Assembly: GCA_036936605.1 (NCBI GenBank)
Contig: JAUPFV010000001.1
Span: 316,774,809-316,838,808, forward strand
Direction: 5' to 3'
Source: Limnanthes douglasii subsp. nivea
Taxonomy: Eukaryota > Streptophyta > Magnoliopsida > Brassicales > Limnanthaceae
DNA length: 64,000 bases
Shown piece after piece: positions 24,817 through 34,984 of the stretch (position 1 is the first letter of the stretch; each line of letters starts with the position of its first letter). The notes under the pieces were generated by a model, which was not told where the DNA came from, ran no database searches, and saw only the letters and a program-made list of their open reading frames with translations. A program made the position numbers and the translations under genes.

Positions 24817-27159
24817 ATGAATCCGGACGTCCCGGAAGTACCACCAGCTTTGCTCGAAGTTGTGGGTGAAAACGATGAGTACACTATCGAAGAGTGCGAC
24901 AGGTTAAAGGGTGAAATAGAAGCTCTGAGGGTAGAAAAGGCTAAGATGGGCATGAAATAAAAGTCAAAAGCATCAATTGCTCATCACACCGATAACCCCA
25001 GAGAGCATGAGCCTTCAAAGACTCATGTGAGTACCAAAAAGACTCATGTCAGCTCTAAAAAGTCTCACCGGTCTAAGCCAGTGGAGAGTTCTGACTCAGG
25101 CTCAGAATCTTCTGACAGCTCTTCGGATGATGAGGGAGTTGAAGAATCCTTGTACTCTAGCAGTGATGAGGGTCGAACTAAAAAGAAGCAAAAGCAGATA
25201 AAAAAATATTCGAGAAAAAGGGATAGACATGGAAGGATGAAGAGGAATATTGGCAAAGGGACATCACATAGCCGGAGGCATATAGACCGGATGCTGATGG
25301 ATCCTTTTGCCTTCCACGATGAACCAGTTATCTTTGCAACTCCCAATGAGGATACTGTGTTCAGTCGTGGTCGGAATTGGAGGCAATCTCCATTGTCTTC
25401 TAAAATTCTGTTCGGAAACCTCCCTAAGAGGTTTGATAGCACCAAAATGGAAAAGTACGATGGCAGTACTGATCCAGACAACCATTTGGAACAATTTAAA
25501 AACTTCATGATGAACTTTGATAACGATGATAAACTACTTTGTAGAGCATTCTCTCAATCGTTTACGGGGAGTGCTCTAAACTGGTATAATAGCCTACCAC
25601 AGGGTTGTATCAAGAATTTCGATACTTTTTGGGTGGCCTTTCGAAGACAGTTTGTAGGGAGTAAAGAGTTAAAGGGCAATGGAGACACAATAATCCATTG
25701 TGCCCAGGAACCTAATGAATCCTTAAAAGAATATATAAGTCGTTTTGCGAACACTAAGAACGGGTTAGCCGATTGCTTCGAGCAAGTGCCAATAGCATCC
25801 TTAAGACAGGGCTTGAACCCTGGCAATTTGGCTGATTCAGTAACCAGAAAGAAGGCCATGACCTGGGGATGGTTTTCGAATCAGGTTGGAAAACAGATTA
25901 ACGTTGATGAAACAAAGAAAACAAGGGTGCACAGGCAGGTGAGGTCTACCCCGGTGGCACCAAACCTCAATCAGAATCAGTCCGGAAACAAGGCAAAGGA
26001 GACCGGACAGGGGCATGGTAGGGCTAAAGCTCAGTCTCAGCCAGCTGCTCCTGCTCAGAGTCAGCAATCCAGAAACAAGAGAGGGCCTTGGGTTCAACCA
26101 GAGTGGTTCGTAGAATTAAAGGAAAGTGTGGCCATTATTTATGATAAAACAATGGAAGAATTACACTATAGGAGATCGGCCACGCTACAATCCCCTAGAG
26201 AACACCGTAATAACTCTTTCTGCCAGTATCACAATGACACTGGCCATACTACTGATGATTGTATAGCTTTAAAGCAAGAGGTTCAGATGTTGATCGAAAG
26301 GGGAAAACTGGGGGCTTATGTCAAAAGAAGAGGAGGTAACAGGCCTGACAATACTCACCGGGTTGGTCTAAGCAATGCTGCTCCGGAGGGAGCCATGGTT
26401 ATAATCGAGAGGTTTGATGTGGAATCTGAATGCTTGGATCCTGATCCAACTCGAAATAGAGTGGGTGCAATTGAGGAGAGTTCTAGGACAGTCTCCGGCC
26501 TCATTAAGTTTTTTGAGTCCCTTACAATTTTCGGAGGGGATACTATGACAGCTCCTACTGCTTCTTCGAGGAAGAGGCACGTTCATAATTTGGCCACCCA
26601 GCTAGAGGGAGGCATGACTTCCTATGAGTCACAAATTCCTTTCCCCTTCATTATTTTTGATGAAGATGATTTGAGAGATATAGCTGGCCCTCATGAAGAT
26701 GCTGTTGTCATAGGGGAATCTATTGGGGGCAACGACATAAGACGAATTTTGGTGGATACTGGAAGCTTAGCCAATATCTTTTTCTTAACCACATACAAGA
26801 GAATGAAAAATCCAGCTGTAATTCAGAGTTCGGACAGATCAATTGTGGGCTTTACTAGCAACTCAATAGATGTGATCAGGGAGTTCGAAGAAGAGGTTTT
26901 GTTGGGCAAGGGCCCTTTCAAGAAGATGGTCAGGATACTTTTTATTGTGGTGGATTGTCCCACTTGCTATAATGCTATTTTAGGGAGGTCTTGGCTCTCT
27001 AGGATGCATGCAGTGGCTTCAACAGTCCACCAATGTTTGAAATATGCTGTTCAAGGACATGTGGGAGTTGTCCGGAGCAGTCAAAAGGTTGCAAGGGAAT
27101 GTTATGCTACAGCTATGGCTCCCCGGACGCTGGGGGCAGTTCGTATCAACAAAAAATAG
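24817..27159 (+). pseudogene. Gag-protease of element A
   Basis: The reading frame starts at ATG 24,817 (MNPDVPEVPP), is cut by TAA at 24,958, then runs open from 24,961 to the TAG at 27,157. From codon 25,027 (residue 1), a Ser/Lys-rich N-terminus precedes the retrotransposon gag domain (about 140-260: DNHLEQFKNFMMNF, ALNWYNSLPQG). A zinc-knuckle-like CQYHNDTGHTTDDC lies at 399-412. The aspartic protease has DTG at 577-579 (LVDTGSLANIF) and AILGRSWL near its end. Gag forms the particle and protease matures it. The next frame, reverse transcriptase, is in phase after the TAG. Element B also starts MNP, supporting the chosen start. Confidence 0.9.
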
Positions 27160-28705
27160 CAATTTGAGGGTCTTTATGGGGGTGAGGGTGAAATTGATGA
27201 CCCCAGAGACACCCCTGGAGTGTTAATACCAATCAAAGAGGTAGAGACACATTGTCTAGAATAAGGGAAAAGAGTCAAGATAGGGTCTAAGATGTCACCC
27301 GGTTTGAAAAATGAAATGCTAAAGTTTTTGAAGAGTCATCAGCACGTTTTTGCTTGGTGCAATGCCGATGTTACTGGAGTTCTACCAGCTCTAATATCAC
27401 ATCACCTATGCGTCCGGAAAGACATTGCACCAGTAGTTCAAAAGAGAAGGGCTTTTTCCAAGGAAAAGGCTGATATCATTGTACAAGAGGTGGACAGCCT
27501 CACAAAGATGGGGCATATCAAGGAGTCTCAGTATCCTTTATGGACTGAAAAATCCGGTTCTGGTGAAAAAGAAAAATGGCAAGTGGCGCATGTGCATTGA
27601 CTTCACAGATCTCAATAGAGCTTGCCCAAAAGATTTGTATCCACTTTCCCGGATTGACCAACTAGTAGACTCCACCTCTGGGAACAAGCTACTATCCTTT
27701 ATGGATATTTTCTCCGGATACAATCAAATCCAAGTAGATCCGAAGGATCAAGAGCATACCACATTTGTCACTGACAGAGGTCTTCATTGCTACAAGGTAA
27801 TGCCATTTGGATTGAAAAATGCTGGGGCTACTTATTAGAGATTAATAAACAAAGCTTTTGCTGATCAGATTGGAAGGAATATGGAAGTATACATCGATGA
27901 TATGATGGTAAAGAGTGTGGATGAGAAATTGCACTTGGCTGATCTCCAAGAAACTTTTACCAACTTAGTGAAAGTGAATTTAAAGTTAAATCCAGAAAAA
28001 TGTGTGTTCGGAGTTCAATCCGGGAAGTTTCTAGGCTATATCATAAGTGAGCATGGGATACAGCCCGATCCGGACCAGCTTAATGCTCTATTTCACATGG
28101 AGCCTCCTCGAAATATTAAAGAAGTACAACAGCTAACGGGGAGGTTAGCTGCTCTAAACAGATTCATCTCAAGGTCTTCAGATAGGTGCGCCCAATTTTT
28201 TCAAACCTTGAAGGGTGCAAATGGATTTAATTGGACCTCACAGTGTGATGAGGCCTTCGATGAGATCAAGAAGCATCTGTCCTCCCCTAAAACCTTGTTT
28301 AAACCAATTGATGGGGAGACACTCTTCGTATATCTGGCAGTTTCAAGCTGTGCCATCAGTGCTGTGTTGGTGAGAGAAGTGGATAATTACCCCCATCCAG
28401 TATACTACATCAACAAGAGTTTGATAGATGCAGAAAGGCGTTATCTGAAACTTGAGAAGTTAGCATTAGCCCTGGTAATAGCTGCAAGAAAAATGAGGCC
28501 TTATTTCCAGGCTCATCCTATCATCGTCCGGACATCTTTTCCATTGAAGAATGTCCTCCAAAAGGCAGACGTTTCAAGTAGGATGACAAAGTGGTCAGTA
28601 GAATTGGGGGATTTCGACATAGACTTTGCTCCTCGAACAGAAGTTAAGGCCCAAGCTGTGGCTGACTTCTTGGTCGAATTTCACTCCGACAGAGATTCAG
28701 AGTAG
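27160..28705 (+). pseudogene. Reverse transcriptase and first RNase H of element A
   Basis: Continues in phase with gag-protease after TAG 27,157. A further TAA at 27,262 and an extra base near 27,541 (frame 1 to frame 2, inside the region read as YPLW/NPVLVKKKNGKW) break it, and TAG 27,836 replaces the Gln expected after NAGATY. RT motifs: VLVKKKNGKWRMCIDFTDLN, FMDIFSGYNQI, MPFGLKNAGATY, and the catalytic YIDD at 27,890-27,901. The gypsy RNase H follows (about 28,300-28,660, YYINKSLIDAERRYLKLEKLAL). The frame ends at TAG 28,703 but reopens in the same phase, so that stop is also a point lesion (or a recoding site) inside pol. Confidence 0.9.
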
Positions 28706-28714
28706 GCTACTGAC

Positions 28715-30438
28715 ATGAAAGATAAAAAGGTCTGGATCGTCCGGACGGATGGTGGATCCAGCACTATGGGTTGTGGTGCAGGGGTGTGTTTGACTTCTCC
28801 ATATGGTGACAAAATGTACCAAGCTATATGTTTCGCTTTTAGGGCTTCCAATAATGAGTCTGAGTACGAAGCAGCTATAGCTGGATTAAAGTTAGCCTAT
28901 ATTTGTGGGGCTAAGAGGGTCAAGCTACTAAGTGACTCCCAACTTCTTATTCACCATGCCCAAGGTCAATCTGAAGCTAAAAAGGAGCAGCTAGTGAAAT
29001 ATTTACTTCTTCTTAATAATGAAGCACTCAAGTTGAAAAGCGTTGTTTATGAACATATACCCCGGACAGAAAATGAGTTAGCAGATTCATTGGCAACCAT
29101 AGCATATACAGAGTCGTATCCATGGATCCATGTGCTGGAGAGCCCCTCCATTCAACTTGGTATGGGTAAAGAAGAAGAAATTTTTGAAGTACAAATGAAA
29201 CAACCTCAGGATTGGAGATTTCCTCTCCTGCAATACCTCTTCGACGACGTTGTGCCTCCGGATAAATCACTAGCAAGAAAATCGAAACACAAGGCTCGTG
29301 GTTTTATCATACTGAGAGACATTCTATATAAAAAGTCTTATAGTAAACCTCTTCTGCGCTGTTTGGGGAGTGATGAGTCTCAGGTAGTCCTCTCCGAACT
29401 GCATGATGGTGAGGGATCAGCTCATTGTGGATTTAGGGCATTAACGAGGAGAGTTTTACTGGCCGACTACTATTGGCCGTCTATTATAAAAGATGCTAAG
29501 GAGCTGGTAAGGAGATGTGAAACATGCCAAAGGTACAGCAATGAAATTTATGTCCCACCTATTCCTATAGAGTCAATTTCTGAGCCTATACCTTTTGCTC
29601 GATGGGGATTGGATTTAGTGGGACCTCTCCCTATGGCATCCGGAGGGCGTAAAACTATAATTGTTGCTATAGACTACTTTTCGAAGTGGATTGAAGCAGC
29701 CCCTCTAGCAGGAACAACATCAAAAGCTGTCATAAAATTCATTATATCCAACATCTGTTGCAGATTTGGTGTCTCACGAAAGATAACAACAGACAATGGG
29801 CCACAATTCGACAATAGGGAAATGGAGAGTTTCTGTGCCTCAAGGGGTATACATCATTGTTTCTCTTCACCTTTCCACCCACAAGTAAATGGCCAAGTTG
29901 AAGTGGCTAACAAAACTATTCTGTCGGTTTAAAGAAGAATTTGGAAGGGGCTGCTGGAAAGTGGCCTAGTTATTTACAAGAGGTCTTGTGGGCCTACCGG
30001 ACAACACCTGGGGCTGCAACTCAGGAGTCACTCTTTGCTTTGGTCTATGGGATGGATGCAGTAGCTCCCATAGAAGCAAATCTTCCATCATTTCGTGTTC
30101 ACCACTTGTCAGAATGTGCTAACGAAGTGGCAATCAGAGGCCAGCTCGATCTAGTGGAAGAAAGACGAGTTAAAGCCTACCTTAGAGTTGCACACTATCA
30201 AGGTTTGATGAGGATCAGATTTGCTTCTAAAGTTAAAAGAAGAGATTTCCAGCCGGGGGACAAAGTATTGAGGAAAGTCTTCTTGCACACCAAAGAAAAG
30301 CTGCTCGGAATATATTGGGAAGGACCTTATGTGGTTGTTGAAAGGCTCAAACCTGGAACATATTGGCTGGAAGACAAGGATGGAAGAATCCTGACCCACC
30401 CTTGGAATATCGTATATCTCCGGATGTACTTGGAGTAG
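28715..30438 (+). pseudogene. Second (archaeal-type) RNase H and integrase of element A
   Basis: Open from 28,715 to 29,932 (405 codons), then shifted by one base near 29,925 and open again to 30,438. Residues 5-135 form a second RNase H with acidic residues D12 (RTDGGS), E50 (NNESEYEAA), D74 (LLSDSQLL) and D124 (ELADSLA). Integrase has an HHCC-like N-terminal part (ELHDGEGSAHCG...CETCQRYS), then D300 (GLDLVGP), D360 (TDNGPQF) and E396 (NGQVEVANKT), spaced DD35E. The C-terminus (KVLRKVF...WEGPYVV...HPWNI) is the usual gypsy integrase tail without chromodomain. Catalytic residues are all present; only the frameshift disables it. Confidence 0.9.
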
Positions 30439-30486
30439 CATTTGTGTAAATATTTACTTGTTTAAACATCCATGTAAATATTTGGG

Positions 30487-30552
30487 GGGCATACTCTTTC
30501 CTCCCTGGTGGCACGGGGAGGTTTTGATGAGGTGTCCGGCTTTTTAAATAAA
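30487..30552 (+). promoter_or_regulatory. Conserved 3' box and AATAAA (element A)
   Basis: CTTTCCTCCCTGGTGGCACG then GGGAGGTTTTGATGAGG (30,496-30,533), followed by AATAAA at 30,547-30,552. CCTCCC and GGGAGG can pair around a loop holding GGTGGC. The same box follows integrase in B, D and E. Possible sense-strand 3' processing signal; inference. Confidence 0.65.
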
Positions 30553-30783
30553 ATTTGATGCCTTCTTAAAAAAAATTCTAAAGTGTTTTAGTTTTGTCTT
30601 TTGTCACACCATCCGGATTGAAATAAAAGAAAGATGACCACTTAAACATTCATCATCGGAGAATTTAAACACTCTCACTATGAAATAACCAAGGGCTATT
30701 TAAATTCTAGCCATCAAAATTGGAACAGACTATGAAAAAATGTAAGAATTGAGCAAAACAAGGATATTCATTAAACAACTTAA

Positions 30784-30885
30784 GTGTCTTGGCCTTCCAA
30801 GGAATTTCGAATCAGAGTGAAGGACCTATCCAGTCAAATACCGGACACATTAACAAAAAAGAGTGCCTTGGCCTTCCAAGGACTT
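30784..30885. repeat. Two-copy dyad repeat at the convergent junction (element A)
   Basis: TCTTGGCCTTCCAAGGA (30,787-30,803) and CCTTGGCCTTCCAAGG (30,866-30,881), 79 bp apart. Each is an inverted repeat CCTTGG/CCAAGG with a 4-nt CCTT loop. Lies just beyond the stop of the antisense gene. Confidence 0.85.
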
Positions 30886-30924
30886 TAGTTTAGATAACAT
30901 GACAAGAAAAAACTAATTCATAAA

Positions 30925-33879
30925 TTAAGGCTGAGCCTTTGAAGATGGCTCAAATTCATCTATCTTCTTCTTCCCCTTGGGATCATCTTTCTCTTCGTAT
31001 GGGTTCTCCCCGGTGTTTTCCTCAGCATCAGATGAAGATGCACTAGAGAAGCTAATTCGGTCGCCTTCGGCCATCGTGTGATATGGGAGGTCTTCAAACT
31101 CTATATGAAGCCATAAATCCCCTAGCTTTCTCTTCGGAAATTTCTCATGGAAGAGCAGGACCATGTCTGATCTTACCTTGGCATACATTTGCTCTTGAGT
31201 ATCAATCATGTTGTTGGCATAGGCATCGATCTTGGCTTGGATTTTGGCCTCCTGCTCCCTTAGCAAACTAGCTTTCTCCTCGGCAGCTTTGGACATTGTA
31301 TTCTCAAGAGAAATTTTGTCATTGGTTAAGTTGGTGATGATTTGGTCTTTAGCCTTGGATTCCCCCTTTGAGGTGGCAAAATCTTTCTCCAGTCCGGACA
31401 GCTTCTCCCGGAGCTCTGTGATAGTATTCTCTAATGTGGTGACTTTTGTGGTGCTCGCCTCTTGGTTTCTCTTCAACTCCTCGTTTTCTTCCTTTAGAAT
31501 GGCAGCATTTGAAGTGGCAGTGCGAAGGTCATCGGACAGCCTCTCTTTGTCAGACTTAAGATCTTTGATAATGTCTGCCTGATTTCGAACTTGTTTCTCC
31601 AACGCGAGTACAAGCTGAACATTGCTTAATAAAGAGTGGGCTATGACATCCCTTTCACTTGAAACAATAAAGGTCTTACCATTGAAAGTGACTGTGTTTG
31701 AGGTGCTCGGAGGGAGGTAAGGCCCAGCAAAATCATCTCTGGGAAGATTGATGAAGTACTCACCAAGCCCACCAAGACCGGTGATGTCTACCCCATCAAT
31801 GTTGAGATCTCCCCCTTCGACCTCATCGGTATGGAAGTCACCAAGTATCTCCTCCGCTTGTGTTGGGTCAGTAGGATCAGCTTGGGAGGGAGGCTCCGGA
31901 GCCCGGAGAGAAAGCTCGTCACCCTTAGAGGTCTTCTTCTTCTTGGCCTCCCTGTCTTTGCTTTCACCTCCCTGTTTATGATTTCTTTTGGAATCCCTTG
32001 GAGGTTTTGGGGAGTGCACTTCTTGCCTTTCAGTCTCCTGCTCCACCACTTCCAAGAGAGCAGCATCAATTTGGCTGTAGACTGGCCCCTCCGGATTTAT
32101 TAGAGCATCCTCCTCCGCCTCAGCAGGGTTAGCTCCACCCACCACCTTCTTGCCTTTCTTTTTACCTTTCATCTTACTTGGGGCCTTGGCCCGGCCTGGC
32201 AAGTAGAGTGTCCCATCTGGGTCATGCGTTCTTTTGAGCACTACGTCCGGAGGAGGCTGGGTGGTGAGCTCTTCCCAAGTTAGGTCTCTCCGACCTGTGG
32301 TGTCCCAAAGGTGATACCTTACTAAGTTACCCCCTGTGAAGGCAGCATGGAACCGATTCCCCCACTTCTCAGCGACCCAAGATTTGATCTTGGTGCAAGT
32401 GGTCTGGCCGATTTTCAAATAATCACTGAATTCCTTGGGCAGTTCTGCTAAGGCAAAAGTAAGACCAATTAATTAAAACTAACTCTAAAAAAGACAAAAA
32501 TATAAAGCATGAGACTTACGGTCACTCCTCCACCTGCTTCTGAGAAGACTTGGGTTCACTCCGGACTTGATCTTCTTTCCATTCTCCCAAGCACCACTAA
32601 CAAACATGAACTGGGTCCTCCAATTCCTCTCCGCCTCTAACAAATCATCTACAGCTTTGAAATTATCCCCCACGTTGAAATGGTAAAAGGGGATATGGTG
32701 GTTTCTACAAAGACTGGCCACAACAGCAAACTCCTCCATTGGCAGAGGAATCCCGGAGAGCCTCGAAGTCATGATGCAGGACATGAGAGTGTACCAGGCG
32801 TTGGGGCTCAACTGGCTCGGACAGAGTTTTATCAGATGGAAGTATTTGAAAATTTCTGGGTCCAATGGGAGTCTGAGCCCCCAATTGAATAGCTCCGTGA
32901 AGATGATAATTTCGCTTAGTTTGCAGTCCATGGGAGTCTCTGGGTGTATGGGGATCCTGATCTTCACGTTCTCCGGTATTCCCCACTTCGTACGCATCCG
33001 GCCCAGTTCAACTGTGTGGATGAATGCGTAGTTGATCTTTTGCAAGGCGAGGAGGTACTTAACACTGAACTTGTGGAAACAAGGCCACACCCTTCCTTCA
33101 AGACTCTCCGGCAGATCCGGATGCCTCAAGCACAACTTCTCTTTGCCTTTGTCTTTTTTGGCAACAACAACACTACTGGTCTGACCGGAGGGCTCAGACT
33201 CAAATGGAGCCTCTTCGACAGAGTCCTTCATTACTTCCTCTATAATTGATGAAGGATTTTCAGTAGCAGTGGCAAGGGGAGGATTCAGATCTGGCTCAGC
33301 TTGGTCTTTGGACTGCTGGGCTTCAGTGTTCCCTTGGCTTCTGGCCTCCGACTGGGGCTCTGAGGAAGAGGTCTCTCTTCGAAGACCTGGGCTGCTACCC
33401 TCCGGACCAGACAGTCTGTCCTTGGGAGCTCTGATGGGCACTTCTGACCCAGTGCTGCTGTCTTTGGCACCCGACTTTAAAGGAGTGCTCTTAGAGGCCA
33501 TGCCCTTGACCAGCCGGCCTTTTCTCCGGTTGACTAACTTTTGAGGGGAGTTTTCAGTGTCTGACCCCATAGCTAAGAAGGGGGAGGGCTTTTTGAAGCT
33601 GGTAACTGTTACTTCTGGCTCAACAACAGGTTCTGATTCCTGAACCGAGGAACCAGAGATAATGGGGGAGAGATTAGTTTGGAATAGCTTTTTCGGCTTA
33701 GTACCTTTTGAGGAAGAAGAACCTTGATCTGATTTTGTGACTGAAGTCACTGGCTTGTCGATGGGCGAAACGGGTAATCCTGCTGCAATACGTCTTTCTC
33801 TTTCGACCTTTTGCGCCTTTTCAAGTTCAGAAAGGTTGAGCCACCCGCCTTTGATCAAAGCGTTCCTCGCTGTAAACAT
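30925..33879 (-). CDS. Antisense spliced gene of element A (coiled-coil, gypsy-type transposon domain)
   Basis: Two exons on the minus strand, 33,879-32,520 and 32,444-30,925, give 960 codons including stop. Start ATG at 33,879 (MFTARNALIK). Exon 1: Ser/Pro/Glu-rich segment, then about residues 250-445 a globular domain (RIPIHPETPMDCKL, GLRLPLDPEIFKYFHLIKLC, SQLSPNAWYTLM) that I associate with the 'putative gypsy-type transposon' (Transposase_28) family. Exon 2: Lys-rich stretches that could be nuclear localisation signals, a heptad-rich coiled coil of about 190 residues (LLSNVQLVLALEKQV to LREQEAKIQAKI), a conserved LFHEKFPKRKLGDLW and an acidic Ser-rich tail. Function unknown. Similar extra ORFs occur in Tat elements such as maize Grande. 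No stop or frameshift is present. Confidence 0.82.
32445..32519 (-). other. 75-nt intron of the antisense gene (element A)
   Basis: Minus strand: exon ...GAGTGACC, donor GTAAGTCTCATG, AT/T-rich body, acceptor TGCCTTAGCAG. Phase 1. The acceptor is a NAGNAG pair (TTAG/CAG); both choices keep the frame and differ by one residue (3 nt, exon 2 starting at 32,444 or 32,447). Without splicing the frame ends 11 codons past the donor. Length is normal for a short plant intron. Confidence 0.8.
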
Positions 33880-33976
33880 AAACTATCTGGGTAAATTTTT
33901 GCTTTGGAGAGAAAAAGCTTTAAGAAAGTTGCAGAGTAAATATGAGAGTGATGGTGAAACAGTAGAAAGTGTTTGA

Positions 33977-33984
33977 ATTTATAG
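33977..33984 (-). promoter_or_regulatory. TATA box of the antisense gene (element A)
   Basis: CTATAAAT on the minus strand, 98 bp upstream of ATG 33,879. The intervening leader is CT/TTC-rich, as plant 5' leaders often are. Similar boxes lie upstream of the homologous genes in B and D. Confidence 0.65.
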
Positions 33985-34305
33985 TAAATCTGAAAAAGGA
34001 GTTTGATTCCTAGGAGAATTCGAAAAGATTGGTAATGATTAAAGACGGCGCTGATGTCACCACCTTTAATTAAGAGGTTGCTTTTCGAAGAAGGTGGGTT
34101 CGAAATTCAAGGTGAAAAAAACGACTGGAGCAACCAACCAGAAAGCAACACGTGTCCCATGAACTCTGGCACAAAACCGTTTGGATTCATGAAGCTCTAT
34201 CAGTCCGGATAAAACCATAAGACAAACAGACCTGTCCGGATTAGAACCACCCCTGACATCGGACTGTTTTTCAGGTTTTTGACAAAGGTATTTGAACAAA
34301 CACCT

Positions 34306-34319
34306 AAAAAAGGGGCTCC
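34306..34319 (+). other. Polypurine tract of element A
   Basis: AAAAAAGGGGCTCC directly abuts the 3' LTR. It primes plus-strand DNA synthesis in LTR retrotransposons. Confidence 0.8.
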
Positions 34320-34720
34320 TGATGAGTCCAAATTCTGCCTCCTCTCCGGATAAGGACAAATCAGACCAAACTCACCGGACCGGACAACACACTTCGAACA
34401 CTCAACCCATTGAGCTGTTCGGACTATGTCAAAAGTACTAAAAAACCTAAACACTTCTTGACTAAGCTACTTGCTCTCCTACTTAGAGCTCATGGGTCTT
34501 TAAACATGACCCGAGTCCATTAAACATGACCTGAAAGCCCATAAGGCCCCAAATGTAAGGATATAAATACCCAACCACCTGCATTAAATGTGGGTAATGA
34601 AAATTAACTGCAACAAAGCTGCTTAATTCTCCCTCTACTCTCTACATTAAACACCTATAAACCTCCACAAGACTCCGAACAGATTACAAATTTACCCTCA
34701 TACTAAAATTAACCTCACCA
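34320..34720 (+). repeat. 3' LTR of element A
   Basis: 401 bp, TATA box at 34,562-34,569, followed by target duplication ATGCA at 34,721-34,725. See the 5' LTR for the comparison. Confidence 0.95.
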
Positions 34721-34984
34721 ATGCACATAAACATACAATAAAAAGAAATATTTATGTGCCCTCGATCACACCAATCAGTTAAAAACATGTGATTCTATGT
34801 TTATCTAATACAAAGTTTATGGATGGGTCTCAAAACAGAAATCAATAAATTAATAAATATTATAAAGGATTTTTCTCACAATTGAATCAATTAAAAACTA
34901 TATTTTATTAATTGAATTTTAGGAGACCTAATTGTTTTAGGTCATATTCCTACGTGAAAAGCAATCGGAGACAAATCTGATACA

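Larger units (their letters stand above)
24344..34720 (+). mobile_element. Ty3/gypsy element A (Tat/Ogre-like branch), structurally complete
   Basis: 10,377 bp with two 401-bp LTRs (TGATGAG...CTCACCA), exact 5-bp target duplication, primer binding site, gag-protease, reverse transcriptase, two RNase H domains, integrase, conserved 3' box, a spliced antisense gene and a polypurine tract. The LTRs differ at 11 positions by hand count (2.7%), so the insertion is fairly recent. The sense gag-pol has several stops and frameshifts and cannot be expressed as it stands; the antisense gene is open. No chromodomain follows integrase. The branch assignment follows from the dual RNase H plus extra ORF, known marks of the Tat lineage. 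Confidence 0.93.

Noticed and set aside
25065..26586. Minus-strand ORFs of 72-147 codons under gag of element A
   Set aside because: Shadow frames of a well-supported plus-strand gag-protease; no domain.
30151..30441. 96-codon minus-strand ORF opposite the integrase C-terminus of A, next to the antisense gene
   Set aside because: Overlaps conserved integrase sequence and is not conserved in B or D; treated as a shadow frame.
30439..30486. Chromodomain after integrase of A
   Set aside because: The frame ends right after the HPWNI...MYLE tail; no chromodomain sequence follows.
31083..33544. Plus-strand ORFs (60-116 codons) opposite the antisense gene of A
   Set aside because: Shadow frames of the minus-strand spliced gene; no homologous plus-strand frames in B or D.
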